DNA of 56,794 nucleotides from Planctomycetota bacterium (GCA_029259605.1 JAJDEV010000182.1:1-56794); one strand, 5' to 3'; shown: positions 1 to 9,734, numbered from the stretch's first letter. Notes: generated by a model from the letters alone, not told the origin. Made by a program: numbers and translations.

Positions 1-224
1 TTCCCGTCCCTGAGAGATCCACCGGAGGAGAGAAAAACGCTCGGAACCCCCATGCGCGATTCGACCCCCGACCCCCCCCGGTCCGTTCGGATCCGAGGGA
101 CGTCAGCGGCTCCCCGTCCCCGGGACCTCACCGGACGAGAGGAACACGCTCGGAACTTCCCTCCGCGATTCGACCCCCGGCCCCCCCCCGGTCCGTTCGA
201 ATCCGAGGAACGTCAGCAGCTCCC
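1..224. repeat. two-copy 110-bp tandem direct repeat
   Basis: Copy 1 (about 1-110) and copy 2 (about 111-224) align with an offset of 109-110 bp. Shared blocks include CGCTCGGAAC (38-47 and 147-156), CGATTCGACCCCCG, a C-rich run followed by GGTCCGTTCG (80-89 and 190-199), and CGTCAGC (101-107 and 211-217). The copies differ at scattered positions, so they are diverging. No coding frame is convincing across them. The array lies downstream of the sulfatase stop codon and may continue beyond the left edge. Its function is unknown; it could be a decayed mobile-element fragment or an intergenic repeat family. Confidence 0.8.
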
Positions 225-242
225 CAGCCTCTCCGCGCCCTG

Positions 243-1523
243 CTACCGCAGCGCCCGCTGCTCCGCGTCGGCGAGCACACCGCGCAGCTCGGCGACGAGG
301 CCCGGATTCGGTGCGGTCTGCGGGTCGATCGGTAGGAGCTCGTCCGGATCGTTCGTCAGGTCGAACAGGCGTTCGGTGAGCACCTGCGCGACGGAGAGGT
401 CGCTCTGGAGCTTCCAACCCGAGTGTGAGATCACCGCCTGGCGGAAGGCGCCGACGCTCGGGCGGCCGCCGACGTAGACGTAGCGGTGGGGGGAGGGCGC
501 GTCCGGGTTCATGAGGAGCGGGACGAGCGAGCGGCCGTCGAGGGCGGACGGGTCGCCGGTGTGGAACAGCTGCATCACGGTCGGAAGGATGTCCGCCACG
601 TGGACGAGCGCGTCGCTCGACGTGCCGGGCAGGATCCGGGGGCCGCGCCAGATCATGGGGACGCGCACGCCGCCCTCGTACGTGGTTGCCTTGAGCTTGC
701 CGGCGGGCTGCGCGGGCGCGCGCGCGCGGTTGTCCGTGCCGTTGTCGCCGAAGAAGAAGACCCACGCGTTCTCGGGGATCGAGCGGAGGACCTTGCCGAT
801 CGCGCGGTCCATGTCGCGCACCATCGCCTCGAACTTGTCGCGATCGGTCGCGCCCGGCGGCTCGAGCCCCTGGCTCGTCGGCCAGTAGAACGGCTTGTGC
901 GGCGTGTTGAACGAGACGACGGCGGCGCGCGGATCCGTACCGCGCGGCTCCTGGTTCCACGCTTGGAAGGCGTCGACGATCGCGTCCGTGTTGTGGCGCG
1001 TCGAAAGCGACTCGATGCCGTCGTCGATCGTCGGCCAGAGCGTGTAGTTCCCGAGCGTTCCCGTCGGCATCCCCAGCGCTTCCAGCGACGCGGTCACGCA
1101 GGCGGTGCGGATCCCGTCGGTGTTCCAGGCGCGCGCCGTCTCGAAGCCCCACAGGTGCGGGGCGGCGCGGTACGAGGCGACCGGGGACTGGCCGAGGTGC
1201 CACTTGCCGAAGAAGGCGGTTTCGAAGCCGGCCGCGTCGAGGATGTTCCCGAGGTTCTGGACGCCGAAGTCCGTGTTCGTGCCGAGCGTGCACGTGTTCT
1301 CGTAGAAGCGGTTCGACCACATCCCGGTGAGGAACGAGTCGCGCGACGGCGTGCAGACGATGTTCGCGTAGGTCCGCGTGAAGCAGATCCCCGTGGCCGC
1401 GAGCCGGTCGAGGTTCGGCGTGTCGATGTGCTCGAGGTCGTAGGACCCGAAGTCGTCCGCGATGAGGAAGACGACGTCGGGTGGCCGTTGGATGGCGCAG
1501 GCGAGCAAGGCGAGAACAAGCAT
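243..1523 (-). CDS. formylglycine-dependent sulfatase, exported
   Basis: A 426-residue type I (alkaline-phosphatase fold) sulfatase that hydrolyses sulfate esters, probably on sulfated glycans, in the periplasm or outside the cell. The N-terminal metal-binding pair is D23-D24 in the LIADD motif. The formylglycine precursor is C57 in CTPSR, so activation needs a formylglycine-generating enzyme or anSME, neither of which is in the window. Further family motifs are KWHLG and the C-terminal metal-binding DN in FFFGDNGTDN. The start at 1523 is the only ATG before the sulfatase core; it gives a short hydrophobic leader whose LLAC could be a lipobox at C9, although the usual basic residues before it are missing. 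The substrate cannot be told from sequence. Such sulfatases are very numerous in Planctomycetota. Confidence 0.93.
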   Translation of the reverse strand: MLVLALLACAIQRPPDVVFLIADDFGSYDLEHIDTPNLDRLAATGICFTRTYANIVCTPSRDSFLTGMWSNRFYENTCTLGTNTDFGVQNLGNILDAAGFETAFFGKWHLGQSPVASYRAAPHLWGFETARAWNTDGIRTACVTASLEALGMPTGTLGNYTLWPTIDDGIESLSTRHNTDAIVDAFQAWNQEPRGTDPRAAVVSFNTPHKPFYWPTSQGLEPPGATDRDKFEAMVRDMDRAIGKVLRSIPENAWVFFFGDNGTDNRARAPAQPAGKLKATTYEGGVRVPMIWRGPRILPGTSSDALVHVADILPTVMQLFHTGDPSALDGRSLVPLLMNPDAPSPHRYVYVGGRPSVGAFRQAVISHSGWKLQSDLSVAQVLTERLFDLTNDPDELLPIDPQTAPNPGLVAELRGVLADAEQRALR

Positions 1524-1733
1524 GGCAAGACGCTCGAAAACGGGGACCCAGGCGGACGCGGAACGGGATGTCGACTCGAGCGAAAGTAGCACCGCCCGGG
1601 GTTCTTGGGGTGCTCCTGTTTTCCCAGATTCCGCGCGGTTCCCGCGCGACTTCGTAACTTGTTCGCCTGCGGGCACGTGTGGCGCGCGAGAAGCGGCCCG
1701 GTGACCTGCTACCGTAGACCCAGGCGAGGACGT

Positions 1734-4700
1734 TTGAGCGACGGCGAAGGAGCAGCACCGAAGGCGCGACGATGGCGGCGCGTCCGACGTGGGATCGGTT
1801 GGGGTGGCGTCCTGGTGGTCGTGCTCGTGGCGGCCGCCTACCTGGCGCGCGAGCGCGTGCTCACGCCGCTCGTCCTGCGCGCCGCCCGTTCGTGGGTCCG
1901 CACGGAGCTCGGCGGCGAGCTCGACTTCACGCGCCTGGCCGGGGACTGGTGGTCGGGGATCGAGGTGGAGGGCGTGTCGCTGCGCGCCACGCGCGGGCCG
2001 GTGCGGCGTGTGGACGACGCGACGCTGCGCGCGACCTATTCCCTGCCGGCGCTCCTGCGCGGTGAGGTCGACTGGTTGCGCGACGTGCGGCTCGAAGCGA
2101 CCGGCATCGAGCTCGAGCTCGAGCCGCCGCGCGACGAAACCGAGGAGGACGGGACGAGCGCGTCGTCGCCTGCGCTCACGCTGCGCACGCTCGACGTCGC
2201 GCTCGACGACCTCACCCTGCGCCGTCCGGGAGCCGAGTCCTTCGAGGAGCTCCTGTTCGACCGCGTGCGCGCGACCGGCGCGCTCGAAGGCACGCGGGTC
2301 GTGGCCGAGTCGCTCGACGTGAAGGCGGGCGCGAACTCGCTCGAGCTGCGCGACTTCCGCGTCGATTGGGGCGCCGGCGCGCTCGCCGAAGTGCTGCGCG
2401 CAGCGACAGGCAAGCTCGCGCTCGACATCTCCGACGCGGCCGCGATCGACCCGTCGGGCGACCTCCCGCACGAGCTCGTGATCCGCCTCGCGGGCGACGT
2501 GGCGAACGGGACCGCGGAGCTGACCGGGAGCGTCGAGACCGAGGGCGGGACGTTCGTCGTCGAGCGCGGCAAGTTCCGGCTCGGCGACGGTGACGACGCC
2601 TTCGCGGACGCGACGCTCGACGTGTCGTCGACGGTCGCGTGCAAGGATCTCGCGCCGTTCGGGCGGCTGTTCGGTCAGGAACTCACGGGCGCGCTCCAGG
2701 GGCGCCTCGACGTGAGCGGTCCGGTGCGCACGCCGTCGGGGGTGCTCGAGGGGCGCGCGCGCGGCTTCGCGGCGGGCGGAGTGCGGCTCGACGTCGCCGA
2801 CGTCCGGCTGCGTTCGAATCGCGAGCGCGTCGACATCGAGCGCTTCGAGGCGCTCGGCAGCGACGGGCTGCGCGCCAAGGTGCTCGGCGCTGTCGAACTC
2901 GATCCGATCGTCTTTCGTGGCGTCGCGCTCGAGCTCACGCTCACCGACCTGTCCGCGTTCGTTCCCGATGCGCCGACGTTCGACACGCTGCAGGCGCAGC
3001 TGACGCTCGACGGTCCGCTCGACTCGCTGCGCGGGACGTTCGAGGCCGACGCCACGCAGGTCGTCGCGTCGGGCGTGGAGGTGCGTGAGTTGCGGACACG
3101 CGGCAGCTTCGAAGGTTCGACGTACGACATCGAGGAACTGTCGGTGGCGAGCGAGTACGGCGACGCGCGCGCGCGCGTCCGCGTGGCGCCGGCCGATGTC
3201 GCCGGCCGCTACGTGATCGAACTTGCGGAGTGGTCGAGCGAGACGTCCGGCGTGCGCTGCACGCTCGCCGAGCCGAACACGTTCACCGTCGGTCCGCGCT
3301 TCGCCGATGTCACCGATCTGGCGCTCGCGACCGACGGCGGGCAGGCGCTGCTCTCGCTCGCGTTCGAGGGCGATGCGGGCCGCGTCGCGCTGCACACGAC
3401 CGACTTCGACACGGACCCGCTCGCGGGTTCGTGGCTGGCCTCGGGCGCGAGCATCGGACGCCTCACGGGCCGCGTCGACGGCACGTTCTCGATCGCGGGC
3501 GATGCGACCGAGACCGCGCTCGCGCTCGAGATCGCGACGACCGGGGCGCGCCTCGCAGCGGACCGGCCGGCGTGGAGCCTCAATGTGGAGGGCACCGTGG
3601 CGGACGGTCGCGTCGTGTTCCCGCGCTTCGCAGCGTCGATCGACGAGGGCATCGCCATCCGCGCGCGCTTCGACGCTCCGTACGATCCGCTGCAGCCGCG
3701 CGTCTTGCCCGACGGCGACCTGACGCTCGACGTGAACGTCGAGGGCGTCGACGCGTCGGTGCTCAACCAGTTCTTCGGCACGCTGCCGGCGGTGACCGGC
3801 GTGGCGTCGGCGCACGCCGAAGTGCGCGGCGTGTGGAGCGCGGTCGTCGGCGACCTCGGGTTGCGCATCGATCGGCTCGAGCTGCCGGGGTCGAACGCGG
3901 CGGCGTTCGGCGCGTGCGTGCTCGACGCCGAACTCGCGCTGGCCGACACGATCACGATCAAGAGCGCGAGCCTCGCGGGCGAGCGCGTGCGCATCGACGC
4001 CACGGGCTCACTCGCGCGCGGCATCGATGTGCCCGCGCTGATCGAATCGTCGGATCCGTGGCTGGACAGCGACTTCGCGGCCGAGCTCGCGCTCGACCTG
4101 AACGACATCGCCTGGCTCGCCGAGCCGCTCGAGTCGGTCCGGCGCCTCGCGGGACGCGCGTCGGGCGGACTGCACGTCGGCGGCACGTTGCGCGACCCGA
4201 AGTGGAAGGGCGACCTGCGCCTCGAGCAGGGCGAGCTGCGCCTCGCGAGCTCGGCTCCGGTTCTGCGTGAGCTCGTCGCCGATCTGCGCGTGGGCGACGG
4301 CGTCGTCACGATCGAATCGCTCGCGGCCGAGGTCGGCGGTGCGCCGGTGCGCATCGGCGGCAGCGTCACGCTCCCGACGGACGCGTCGGGGCCGGTGTTC
4401 GACCTGACGCTCGTCGGCGAGAACGTGCTGCTCGCGCGCAGCGCGTCGCTGCGCGTGCGCGCCGACGCCGACCTCGCGATCACCGGACCTCTCGAGCGGC
4501 TGCAGATCGCGGGCGACGTCGTGCTCGTCGACGGCAAGTACGCGCGGAACATCAAGCTCCTGCGTTCGATCCTCCCGTCGCTCGGCGGGGCGAACGCCGG
4601 AGGCGAAGCGGGCGCGCCGAGTGACCATCCGGACCTGGCGATCTCGTTCGTTCGCGACGCTCCGCTGGCCCAGGCCACGCTCGCGGTCGACGTGCGCAGC

Positions 4701-5342
4701 GCCGAGGCGTTCGAGGTCGACACGAACCTGATTCGCGCGAGCGTGCGACCGGAACTCCACCTCGGAGGCTCGCTCGAGGCACCCATCCTCACCGGTCCGA
4801 TTTTGGTCGACACCGCGGCGATCACGCTTCCGTCCGGTCGTCTCCGTGTGCGCTCGGGCGTCATCGAGTTCCGCGCCGTCGATCCCTTCGTGCCGTTCGT
4901 CGCGTTGAGCGCGGACATGAACGCGATGGGCTACCGCGTCGGCGCCCAGATCGAGGGTCCGTACGACCATCCCGAGATCATCCTCACGTCCGATCCGCCG
5001 CTCGCGAACGAAGACCTGTTGCTGCTCGTGTTGACCGGGCGCATCCCGAACGACGCGGCGGGCAGCCGGCAAGCGGCGCAGGCGGTGGCCGTTTTCCTCG
5101 CGCAGGACGTGCTGACCACGTGGTTGTTCTCGAAGGACGCGGACGCCGCCGAGGGGTTCGCGGATCGCTTCGTGTACGAGGTCGGCGCCGACGTGAGCGA
5201 GAGCGGAACGCCGACCGGCCGCGCGATCTTCTATCTCGGGTCCGCGCGCGGCGGCGCAGGGCGCTCGACGTACCTCGTCACCGAGTTCGACGAGTACGAC
5301 GACGTCAACTACGGCACCGGAGTGGTGTTCCGCTTTCGATGA
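1734..5342 (+). CDS. tamB: TamB-like translocation/assembly protein (DUF490 C-terminus)
   Basis: A 1202-residue AsmA/TamB-type protein predicted to bridge the inner and outer membranes and to help insert outer-membrane proteins or move lipids. A basic N-terminus is followed by one membrane anchor at about residues 20-40. The middle is a long repetitive beta-rich region full of alternating hydrophobic and acidic strands. The C-terminus carries the TamB domain: LPSGRLRVRSGVIEF, GPYDHPEIILTSDPPL, and a final barrel-like strand ending in Phe-Arg-Phe-Arg. The chosen start is TTG 1734, which has GGCGAGGA just upstream; upstream in-frame codons lack this. Its stop overlaps the ATG of the Omp85-type gene that follows, so the two are translationally coupled, as in tamA-tamB style pairs. 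Confidence 0.88.
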   Translation: MSDGEGAAPKARRWRRVRRGIGWGGVLVVVLVAAAYLARERVLTPLVLRAARSWVRTELGGELDFTRLAGDWWSGIEVEGVSLRATRGPVRRVDDATLRATYSLPALLRGEVDWLRDVRLEATGIELELEPPRDETEEDGTSASSPALTLRTLDVALDDLTLRRPGAESFEELLFDRVRATGALEGTRVVAESLDVKAGANSLELRDFRVDWGAGALAEVLRAATGKLALDISDAAAIDPSGDLPHELVIRLAGDVANGTAELTGSVETEGGTFVVERGKFRLGDGDDAFADATLDVSSTVACKDLAPFGRLFGQELTGALQGRLDVSGPVRTPSGVLEGRARGFAAGGVRLDVADVRLRSNRERVDIERFEALGSDGLRAKVLGAVELDPIVFRGVALELTLTDLSAFVPDAPTFDTLQAQLTLDGPLDSLRGTFEADATQVVASGVEVRELRTRGSFEGSTYDIEELSVASEYGDARARVRVAPADVAGRYVIELAEWSSETSGVRCTLAEPNTFTVGPRFADVTDLALATDGGQALLSLAFEGDAGRVALHTTDFDTDPLAGSWLASGASIGRLTGRVDGTFSIAGDATETALALEIATTGARLAADRPAWSLNVEGTVADGRVVFPRFAASIDEGIAIRARFDAPYDPLQPRVLPDGDLTLDVNVEGVDASVLNQFFGTLPAVTGVASAHAEVRGVWSAVVGDLGLRIDRLELPGSNAAAFGACVLDAELALADTITIKSASLAGERVRIDATGSLARGIDVPALIESSDPWLDSDFAAELALDLNDIAWLAEPLESVRRLAGRASGGLHVGGTLRDPKWKGDLRLEQGELRLASSAPVLRELVADLRVGDGVVTIESLAAEVGGAPVRIGGSVTLPTDASGPVFDLTLVGENVLLARSASLRVRADADLAITGPLERLQIAGDVVLVDGKYARNIKLLRSILPSLGGANAGGEAGAPSDHPDLAISFVRDAPLAQATLAVDVRSAEAFEVDTNLIRASVRPELHLGGSLEAPILTGPILVDTAAITLPSGRLRVRSGVIEFRAVDPFVPFVALSADMNAMGYRVGAQIEGPYDHPEIILTSDPPLANEDLLLLVLTGRIPNDAAGSRQAAQAVAVFLAQDVLTTWLFSKDADAAEGFADRFVYEVGADVSESGTPTGRAIFYLGSARGGAGRSTYLVTEFDEYDDVNYGTGVVFRFR

Positions 5343-7411
5343 GCGTCGCGCGTTGGAGAATCGTGCTCGTCGCCGTCGCCTTGCTCGCGGCGGGCTGTCG
5401 TAGCACGCCGTCGGGGCCGGAACCCGCGCCGCTCGACGTCCAGCTCGCGGGGCAGACGAGCTTCGACGTCGAGCGACTCGAGCAGATCGCGCGGGACGAG
5501 GTCGCGCGCGCCGAGGAGGCACGCCCGTCGAAGGCGAGCATCGACGACGCGGCGTTCGCGCTCGAGCTCTTCTACCGGTCGGAGGGCTTCGCCGACGCGC
5601 GCGTGCACTACGCGTACGACGACGTGGTCGGCGCGTCGGTGCGCGCGCGTTTCACGGTCGAGGAGGGCGCGTTGCACCGCGTGGAGACGCTCGTGTTCTC
5701 GGGTGCCGAGACGCTCGCCGACGACGTGCTGAAGAGCTTCTTCGGCGCGGCGACGGAGCGCGGTGTGTTCGTGCGCACGGAGATCGAGTCCAGCGCTCGC
5801 GCCCTGCGCGATCACTACAACGACCTGGGCTTTCGCCGCGCGCGGGTCGACGCGACGGTGCGCGTCGAGGGCGCGCAGGAGTCGGGCGAGCGTCCGGTCT
5901 TCGTCGACGTGGCGATCGACGAGGGCGTGCACTGGCGGATCGTCGACGTCGCGCTCTCCGGTGCGCTCGAAGCGCTCGCGGCGGAGCAGCGCGAGCTGGT
6001 CGCGCCCTATGTCGGCCGGCCCTACGTACCGCGGCTCGCGTTCGAGATGCGCTCGCTGATCCTCTCCGAGTACGCGCATCGAGGGTATCCGGATGCGGTG
6101 GTGACGACCGACAGCCAGATCGACGAGGAAACCGGCGAGGTGCGCGTCGCGCTCGAGATCACGCCCGGCCCGCTCGTCGTGATTCGGTCGCTCCAGATCG
6201 AGGGCAACGACCGAACGCGAGCGAGCGTCGTGCGCGACCGCATCGCGATCCGGGGCGGCAAGCGCTTCGACGAGGAGTCCGTACGCGCGGGAACGCGCGA
6301 GCTCTACTCGACCGGGCTCTTCGAGTCCGTGCGCGTCGCGCTCGCGCCCGTGCCCGACGACGCGAGCACGGAGCGTCCGCTCGAAACCGGCGAGGCGTTG
6401 CGCGACCTGGTCGTGACCGTGGTCGAGACGCCGGCGCGCGAGGTGCGCCTCGAGCCCGGCTACGGTTCCTACGAAGGACCGCGGATCGTCGCGGCGATCG
6501 AGGACCGTAACGCGCTCGGCCGCGCCTACCGGCTCTCGCTCAGCGCGCACGTCAGCGAACTCGCGATGGGCTCACGGCTCGCCCTCGCGAACACGCGCCT
6601 CTTCGGCTACCCCCTCGCGCTCAGCGTCTCGCTCTTCACCGAGCAACGCGAGGAGCCGTCGTTCGAGGTGGAGCGCATCGGTACGGACGCGGTCCTGCGG
6701 CGCAAGCTGTCGGCGCACGTGACGGGTTCGCTCGGATACGAGTACCGGGTCAGCGACCTGATCGACATCGACGGCGTGATCACGAGCGCGGAGGAGGTCG
6801 ACGAACCGAACGTCGGCGCGGTGACGACGAGCTTGACCTACGACGACCGTGACAATGTGCTCCTCCCGACGCGCGGGATCCGCGCGCGCGCCCAAGCCGA
6901 GCTCGCGGACGCGGTCTTCGGCTCGGAGCTCGACGCGTTCAGCATGAAGTTCGACGTGTCACGGCTCTTCTTCCTCGGGGAGGGCATCACGCTCGCGACG
7001 ACGGCGCGCACGGGCTTCATCTCGCCGATCGGGGACACCGAGATCGTTCCGATCCACGAGCGCATGTTCAACGGTGGCGAGAACTCCGTACGCTCGTTCA
7101 AGGAGGACGAGCTCGGGCCGAAGGACACGCTCGACGAGCCGACCGGGGGCGAGGCGTTCTCGTTCCTGTCGGTCGAGTACCGCCAGCGGCTCGTCGGCAA
7201 CTTCGGCTACGCGCTGTTCGCCGACGCGGGCAACGTGCAACCGCTGGTCGGCGACTACTTCGAGTACGACGACTTCCGCTTCGGCGTCGGCATCGGGCTG
7301 CGCTACTCGCTGCCGATCGGCCCGGTGCGCCTCGACCTGGGCGTCAACCCGAATCCGCGCGACGGCGAGGACGACTTCGTTCTGCACTTCTCCGTCGGCT
7401 TCCCGTACTGA
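5339..7411 (+). CDS. Omp85 (BamA/TamA) family protein with lipoprotein signal
   Basis: A 690-residue outer-membrane Omp85 protein. After the signal come several POTRA domains (about residues 45-370, with segments such as GALHRVETLVFSGAE and VVIRSLQIEGNDRTR) and then the C-terminal 16-stranded barrel, with ADAGNVQ and FGVGIGLRYSLPIGPVRLDLG near the end. The signal peptide ends in LLAAGC, a canonical lipobox with C20, whereas BamA and TamA normally have signal-peptidase-I leaders. The lipidated TamL of Bacteroidota is a known precedent, and the ATGA overlap with the upstream tamB-like gene supports a TamL/TamB-like pair over the housekeeping BamA. The barrel substrates are unknown. The start at 5339 overlaps the tamB stop codon. 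Confidence 0.9.
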   Translation: MSVARWRIVLVAVALLAAGCRSTPSGPEPAPLDVQLAGQTSFDVERLEQIARDEVARAEEARPSKASIDDAAFALELFYRSEGFADARVHYAYDDVVGASVRARFTVEEGALHRVETLVFSGAETLADDVLKSFFGAATERGVFVRTEIESSARALRDHYNDLGFRRARVDATVRVEGAQESGERPVFVDVAIDEGVHWRIVDVALSGALEALAAEQRELVAPYVGRPYVPRLAFEMRSLILSEYAHRGYPDAVVTTDSQIDEETGEVRVALEITPGPLVVIRSLQIEGNDRTRASVVRDRIAIRGGKRFDEESVRAGTRELYSTGLFESVRVALAPVPDDASTERPLETGEALRDLVVTVVETPAREVRLEPGYGSYEGPRIVAAIEDRNALGRAYRLSLSAHVSELAMGSRLALANTRLFGYPLALSVSLFTEQREEPSFEVERIGTDAVLRRKLSAHVTGSLGYEYRVSDLIDIDGVITSAEEVDEPNVGAVTTSLTYDDRDNVLLPTRGIRARAQAELADAVFGSELDAFSMKFDVSRLFFLGEGITLATTARTGFISPIGDTEIVPIHERMFNGGENSVRSFKEDELGPKDTLDEPTGGEAFSFLSVEYRQRLVGNFGYALFADAGNVQPLVGDYFEYDDFRFGVGIGLRYSLPIGPVRLDLGVNPNPRDGEDDFVLHFSVGFPY

Positions 7412-7414
7412 CGG

Positions 7415-7439
7415 CCGGCGATCAGCGCCCGATCGCCGG
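7415..7439. terminator. hairpin between convergent genes
   Basis: CCGGCGATC (7415-7423) and GATCGCCGG (7431-7439) form a perfect 9-bp stem with a 7-nt loop. It lies between the Omp85 stop (7411) and the stop of the convergent M28 peptidase (7422), overlapping the latter. There is no T-tract on either strand, so it may only block read-through weakly or protect the 3' ends. Confidence 0.45.
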
Positions 7440-8759
7440 GAACGAAACGGGGCTGCGGTAGCCGCCCGCGTCGTACGCACGCACGCCGAACGCCCAGTTG
7501 TCCTTGGACAGCTCGAGCGTCGCTTCGAGCGCTTCCCCGACGTCGAGCGCGTGCGTCCATGTCGCATCGGTCGTCTCGCGCCACAGCACCTCGTAGCCGG
7601 CGACGTCGGGCTCGGGGCTCGCGTCCCAGCGCAGCGTCGTGTCGATGGTCAGGCTCGACACGATCACGCGCGTGTTCGGCGGGCTCGACGGCGCGTTCGC
7701 GAGGTGGATCAGCGCCGCGGCGTTGAGTCGTGCGACGTCCGCCAGGTAGTCACCGTCGACGAACTCGGGCAGGTCGCCGAAGATCACGCCGTCTTCCTCG
7801 CGCACGTCCTGGTGCTGGTGAGCGTAGTTCTCGAAGACCTCGGTGAAGCGCACGGCGGGGATGCCGCGACGGTTGAACGGGGTGTGGTCGCCGCCGCGCA
7901 GGAAGCGATCGGGGCGCTGGATCAGGCGCGGGCGCACGGCCAGCGAATGGTGCTCGGCGACGTCGGCGATGTGCCGCGCGAGCTGGCGGCTCGGCGAGTC
8001 GTTCTCGGACGAGAGGCGGCGGACGTTCGCGACCTCGGACTCGCTCAGCCCCGACGGGATCCCCTCCGAGAAGACGCGGATGACATCGCGCGCGACGCGC
8101 GGCGTTCCGTCCGCGTAGGACGGGCCGTTCGGATCGCCGACGATGTCGTTGTTCAGCACGCCGCGGATGTCGCGCGCTCCGCCCGGCGCGTCGTCGGCGA
8201 GCACCGTTTCCACGTGCGCCGTCGCGCCGAGCAGGCCTTGCTCTTCGCCCGCCGTCGCCAGGAACACGATCGACGCGTCGAGGCGCTCGTTCGCGAGCAC
8301 ACGCGCGAGCTCCATGACGACCGCGACGCCCGACGCATCGTCATTCGCACCCGGTGCGTCGGACTGCGCGTCGCCGCCGTTGCTCGCGCGGCTGTCGTAG
8401 TGCCCGACGACGTAGTAGTGCCGTGCCGCCGCGGCGGGCATCGCGCCCGGCAAGTAACCGACGACGTTGACGACCTCGACCTCGCCGCCGCCGCGCAGCG
8501 TCACCGGGTGCGGATCGAACGCGGCCACGAGCCGTCCGCCATACGCCTCGAGCTCGGAGAGCAGATAGCGCCGCGCCGCGCCGATGCCGCGCTCCTCCGA
8601 ATCGGTGCTCGACGCCGTGTGCCGCGTGCCGAACAACGCGAGGCCCTCGACGGTCTCGAGCACGCGCGCGGCGCGGATGTCGTCGGTCACGCGCTCGACG
8701 AGTTCGAGCGCGGTCTCCTGGAGCGGAACGAGGGCGAGGACGGCGGGGGCGAGGATCAT
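7422..8759 (-). CDS. secreted M28 family zinc aminopeptidase with fibronectin-like tail
   Basis: A 445-residue exported metallopeptidase of family M28, predicted to release N-terminal amino acids from peptides in the periplasm or outside the cell using two zinc ions. Zinc-site motifs appear in order: VGHYDSR, GANDDASG, GEEQGLLG (catalytic Glu-Glu), NNDIVGDP and GGDHTPF. The last roughly 90 residues (DTTLRWDASPEPDVAGYEV onward) look like a fibronectin type III module, common in secreted enzymes. The start at 8759 gives a plain hydrophobic leader, MILAPAVLALV; an upstream ATG at 8795 is possible but adds a polar extension. Peptides released here could feed the Opp importers encoded just to the right, but this is inferred only from proximity. 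Confidence 0.9.
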   Translation of the reverse strand: MILAPAVLALVPLQETALELVERVTDDIRAARVLETVEGLALFGTRHTASSTDSEERGIGAARRYLLSELEAYGGRLVAAFDPHPVTLRGGGEVEVVNVVGYLPGAMPAAAARHYYVVGHYDSRASNGGDAQSDAPGANDDASGVAVVMELARVLANERLDASIVFLATAGEEQGLLGATAHVETVLADDAPGGARDIRGVLNNDIVGDPNGPSYADGTPRVARDVIRVFSEGIPSGLSESEVANVRRLSSENDSPSRQLARHIADVAEHHSLAVRPRLIQRPDRFLRGGDHTPFNRRGIPAVRFTEVFENYAHQHQDVREEDGVIFGDLPEFVDGDYLADVARLNAAALIHLANAPSSPPNTRVIVSSLTIDTTLRWDASPEPDVAGYEVLWRETTDATWTHALDVGEALEATLELSKDNWAFGVRAYDAGGYRSPVSFPAIGR

Positions 8760-8828
8760 GCCCCAGAGCGTAGCGCGGCCGTGGGGCCGACTCACACCGG
8801 AGGGCTGGACTCCGCCGACCGAGGTGCT

Positions 8829-9632
8829 CTACAGCGTGAACTCGACGCCGAGGTACGGGCCCGACAGGTCGAACTCGGCCTCGACGTTGTCGCCGCCGTC
8901 GTCGTAGTCGACGTCGAACTTCGACTGGCGCCAGCCGCCGACGATCGAGGCGCGGACGCGGTTCTTGCCGCCGAACATGTGGTAGCGCGCGAACACGTCG
9001 GCGTCGAAGAAGCTGGCCTTGTCGCCGTCGACGTCGATCGAGATGCCGGCGATGTACCCGGCGAGTTCGACCGGCCCGATCTGGGTGCCGAGGTTGAGCG
9101 CGATGACGGGGATCGGGATGAGCTCGTCCGTCGCGACCTCGTCCGTGGAACCCTGGTCGCGGATGAGGACGTCGAGGTCGAGCAGCGTCGCGCCGAATCC
9201 GACGCCGACTTCGAAGTTCTTGCCCGGGAACAGGTCGAAGACGAGCACGCCCGAGTGGACGCCGAGGTCGAGGTCGGAGTCGACCGCCGTTCCGGCCATG
9301 ATGATGTCGCCGTCGAGCTCGATGTCCGCGTCGACCGTACCCGAGCCGCTGAAGCTGGCCGAGTGCGTCGACAGGATCAGGTGCGGCATGCCCCACTTGA
9401 GATCCGCGCGCAGGCTGGGCGTTCCCTCGGTGTCGTCGAGTCCCGCCTCGTCGAGGTTGGCCGTCGCGGTGACGTTCGACGACGACGCGCCGAAGTCTCC
9501 GTCGAGCGAGAGCGACGCGTAGCGCGGCGTCACGTCCAAGGACGGGAGCGCGCAGCTCGTCGCGAGGCAGGCGCCGGCGAGCAGCGCTGCGCGGAAGAGG
9601 GGACGTGCGAGGAACGACGAGGTGGCGCTCAT
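8829..9632 (-). CDS. lipoprotein, putative outer-membrane beta-barrel
   Basis: A 267-residue protein of unknown function. The leader MSATSSFLARPLFRAALLAG leads to LATSC, a plausible lipobox with C27. The mature part is rich in alternating hydrophobic, glycine and aspartate residues and ends in GPYLGVEFTL, an aromatic/hydrophobic terminal strand like those of outer-membrane barrels. Asp-rich segments such as SIDVDGDKASFFDADVF could bind calcium, but this is speculative. It is separated by 69 bp from the M28 peptidase downstream in the same direction, so the two may be co-transcribed. No enzymatic motif is visible. It could equally be a soluble beta-sandwich lipoprotein. Confidence 0.72.
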   Translation of the reverse strand: MSATSSFLARPLFRAALLAGACLATSCALPSLDVTPRYASLSLDGDFGASSSNVTATANLDEAGLDDTEGTPSLRADLKWGMPHLILSTHSASFSGSGTVDADIELDGDIIMAGTAVDSDLDLGVHSGVLVFDLFPGKNFEVGVGFGATLLDLDVLIRDQGSTDEVATDELIPIPVIALNLGTQIGPVELAGYIAGISIDVDGDKASFFDADVFARYHMFGGKNRVRASIVGGWRQSKFDVDYDDGGDNVEAEFDLSGPYLGVEFTL

Positions 9633-9734
9633 ACGAGGACTCCGTTGAGGAAGGGGAAGCGGGTGCGACCCGCTCGCCGTCCATCGACACGTTGCGCGGA
9701 TCGCTTGAGCGGCAGCCCTGCGGTCCGAGGCGTG

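Noticed and set aside
185-215. TTCGAATCC in the tandem repeat, resembling a tRNA T-loop
   Set aside because: The flanking bases cannot form a T-stem and there are no anticodon or acceptor stems.
243-3815. A 1190-codon open frame on the minus strand running through the tamB-like gene
   Set aside because: Only the part from 1523 downward encodes a sulfatase. The rest is Arg/Glu-rich antisense of the TamB-like gene, an artefact of GC-rich codon use.
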